This document shows, piece after piece, positions 62,947 through 64,000 of a DNA stretch of 64,000 nucleotides. The stretch is from positions 62,001-126,000 of the forward strand of contig NZ_PKRQ01000007.1 of NCBI RefSeq assembly GCF_002855575.1, in the 5' to 3' direction. The stretch's first letter is position 1. Every line of letters begins with the position of its first letter. Source of the stretch: Tabrizicola sp. TH137. GTDB lineage: Bacteria; Pseudomonadota; Alphaproteobacteria; Rhodobacterales; Rhodobacteraceae. The position numbers and the translations under genes are program-made. The notes beneath the pieces are model-generated. The model ran no database searches, was not told where the DNA came from, and saw nothing but the letters and a program-made list of their open reading frames with translations.

Positions 62947-64000
62947 CACCAAAGCCGCCTCCCCCGCCCCCAAGACACCGCCCGCAGCCGATCCCCCGGC
63001 GGCGGCACCCCCGCCCGCATCCACCCCGACCGACGCGGCCTCCCCGCTGCCGGCACCCGAAGAACCGGCCCCCAAGGAACCGGCCAAACCTGCCCCCCCT
63101 GCAAAGGCCACCGCGCCAACCCCGATCCGGAAAACCGCCCCGGACGCCCCGCCCGCCCCCGCCCCGTCCCCCCCCGCCCCAGCCAAGCCGCGACCAGAGC
63201 GCGACATGACCTTCGTCGCCGGGCCCGTTGCCGTTCCAACGGCCACCCAGCGCCGCCTCTTCAGCCGGATCACCGTGCTGTCCTTCCTGCTCTGCGTGCT
63301 GCTGCCCGTCCTGGCCAGCGCAGGCTACTACGCCTTCCTCGCCGTGGATCGCTTCGCCGTCGAAACGAAATTCGCCATCCGCTCGCCAGGCGTGACAGCC
63401 TCGACCGACCTGCTCGGCATCGTCACCGGCAGCGCCGCATCAAACAGCACCGTGGCCGATAGCTGGATGGTCGTCGAATATCTGGAAAGCCGCGAATTCC
63501 TCGACACCCTCGCGCAGGAGGTGGATCTCAAGGCCCTCTATGCCGCCCCGCGCGGCGACATCCTCACCCGTCTCGCCGCCGAGGCCACGACCGAAGACAT
63601 GGTGGATTTCCTGCCCCGCGTCGTTTCAGCCAGTTTCGAGTCCTCCACCCAGATCATCACCGTCGAAACCCAAGCCTTCTCGCCCGAAGAGGCAACGCGC
63701 ATGGCCGAGGTGGTGCTCTCTGCCACCTCGACCCTGATCAATGCCGTCTCCGAAAAGGCGCGGCAGGATACCGTCCGCCTTGCCGAACTGGAACTGGCCC
63801 GCGCCGAACAGGCCCTGCGCGATCAGCGCGCCGCCATCGCCGCCTTCCGCGAAACCGAACAGAAGATTGACCCGACCGCCACCGTGGCCACGCAGGAAGG
63901 CGTCCTCGCCCAGTTGCAGAACCGCCTGGCCAGCACCCGCACCGAACTCAGCAGCCTGCGCGAATTCCTCGCCCCCGATGCACCCAGCGTCCGCGTCCTG
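62939..64000 (+). CDS. kpsE: Capsule polysaccharide export inner-membrane protein KpsE (3' end outside window)
   Basis: The 354 visible residues start at ATG 62939, overlapping the kpsT stop by 8 nt, and run off the window. An unusual Pro/Ala/Lys-rich cytoplasmic tail of about 88 residues precedes a membrane span (about 110-135) and the periplasmic KpsE/Wzz-like domain (VDRFAVETKFAIRSP, ESREFLDTLAQEVDLKALY) with coiled-coil stretches (VRLAELELARAEQALRDQRAAIAAF). It links the ABC exporter to the outer membrane. The second span and C-terminus are beyond the window. Confidence 0.88.
   Translation, partial: MPDTKAASPAPKTPPAADPPAAAPPPASTPTDAASPLPAPEEPAPKEPAKPAPPAKATAPTPIRKTAPDAPPAPAPSPPAPAKPRPERDMTFVAGPVAVPTATQRRLFSRITVLSFLLCVLLPVLASAGYYAFLAVDRFAVETKFAIRSPGVTASTDLLGIVTGSAASNSTVADSWMVVEYLESREFLDTLAQEVDLKALYAAPRGDILTRLAAEATTEDMVDFLPRVVSASFESSTQIITVETQAFSPEEATRMAEVVLSATSTLINAVSEKARQDTVRLAELELARAEQALRDQRAAIAAFRETEQKIDPTATVATQEGVLAQLQNRLASTRTELSSLREFLAPDAPSVRVL

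Overview
The window is about 64 kb of GC-rich DNA with dense, often overlapping genes (ATGA, TGATG and GTGA junctions). Gene content and protein styles point to an alphaproteobacterium of the order Rhodobacterales: an exosortase of the XrtD type with a fused EpsI domain, a rhizobial/rhodobacterial glpSTPQUV glycerol transporter, a KFSTS-type MetRS signature, RTX giant proteins and an RkpA/RkpG-like capsule lipid pair. The genus cannot be fixed from sequence reading alone. No tRNA, rRNA, CRISPR array, transposase or phage gene was seen; the window reads as ordinary chromosome with accessory surface loci at both ends.

Region 1 (1-5571) is the end of an exopolysaccharide/exosortase locus: the tail of a glycosyltransferase, a Wzx-type flippase, a PEP-CTERM-locus secretion ATPase, XrtD and a second family 2 glycosyltransferase. 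Region 2 (5609-8818) is a LysR regulator followed by DoxX, an extradiol-type VOC protein and a glutathionyl-hydroquinone reductase, which reads as a quinone/catechol detoxification cassette. Region 3 (8877-21098) is a complete glycerol utilisation locus: glpR facing glpD-glpSTPQUV, then a small membrane protein, glpK and an iron-type alcohol dehydrogenase. Region 4 (21166-25538) holds two overlapping lipoprotein genes, a pair of 12-bp repeat arrays, an XRE regulator, a fatty-acid desaturase, and a YceI/cytochrome b561 pair. Region 5 (25645-32869) is housekeeping and metabolism: metG, an aldo/keto reductase, ilvD, an FAH-family enzyme and a periplasmic transglutaminase-like peptidase.

Region 6 (32886-36480, minus strand) is a compact four-gene rare-sugar operon: ketose 3-epimerase, small P-loop kinase, FGGY kinase, class II aldolase. 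Region 7 (36717-40765) contains two divergent PepSY proteins, a response regulator, its histidine kinase and a cation-diffusion transporter. The divergent promoter carries a symmetric set of four pentamers spaced 11 bp, as expected for an OmpR/PhoB-type regulator, so the PepSY genes are probably its targets. Region 8 (41109-48020) is a single giant gene for a 2303-residue secreted protein joining an alanine-rich coiled coil, an animal-type haem peroxidase and many RTX calcium-binding repeats.

Region 9 (48464-64000) is a capsule locus with its own lipid factory: KpsS-like protein, a methyltransferase, a GlfT2-like galactofuranosyltransferase, an alpha-oxoamine synthase translationally coupled to a 2434-residue reducing polyketide synthase, and the divergent KpsM-KpsT-KpsE export genes, the last cut by the window end. 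The PKS plus oxoamine synthase pair resembles Sinorhizobium RkpA/RkpG and suggests a dedicated, possibly amino-ketone-headed acyl anchor for the polysaccharide. This lipid module and the giant RTX peroxidase are the two most interesting objects in the window.
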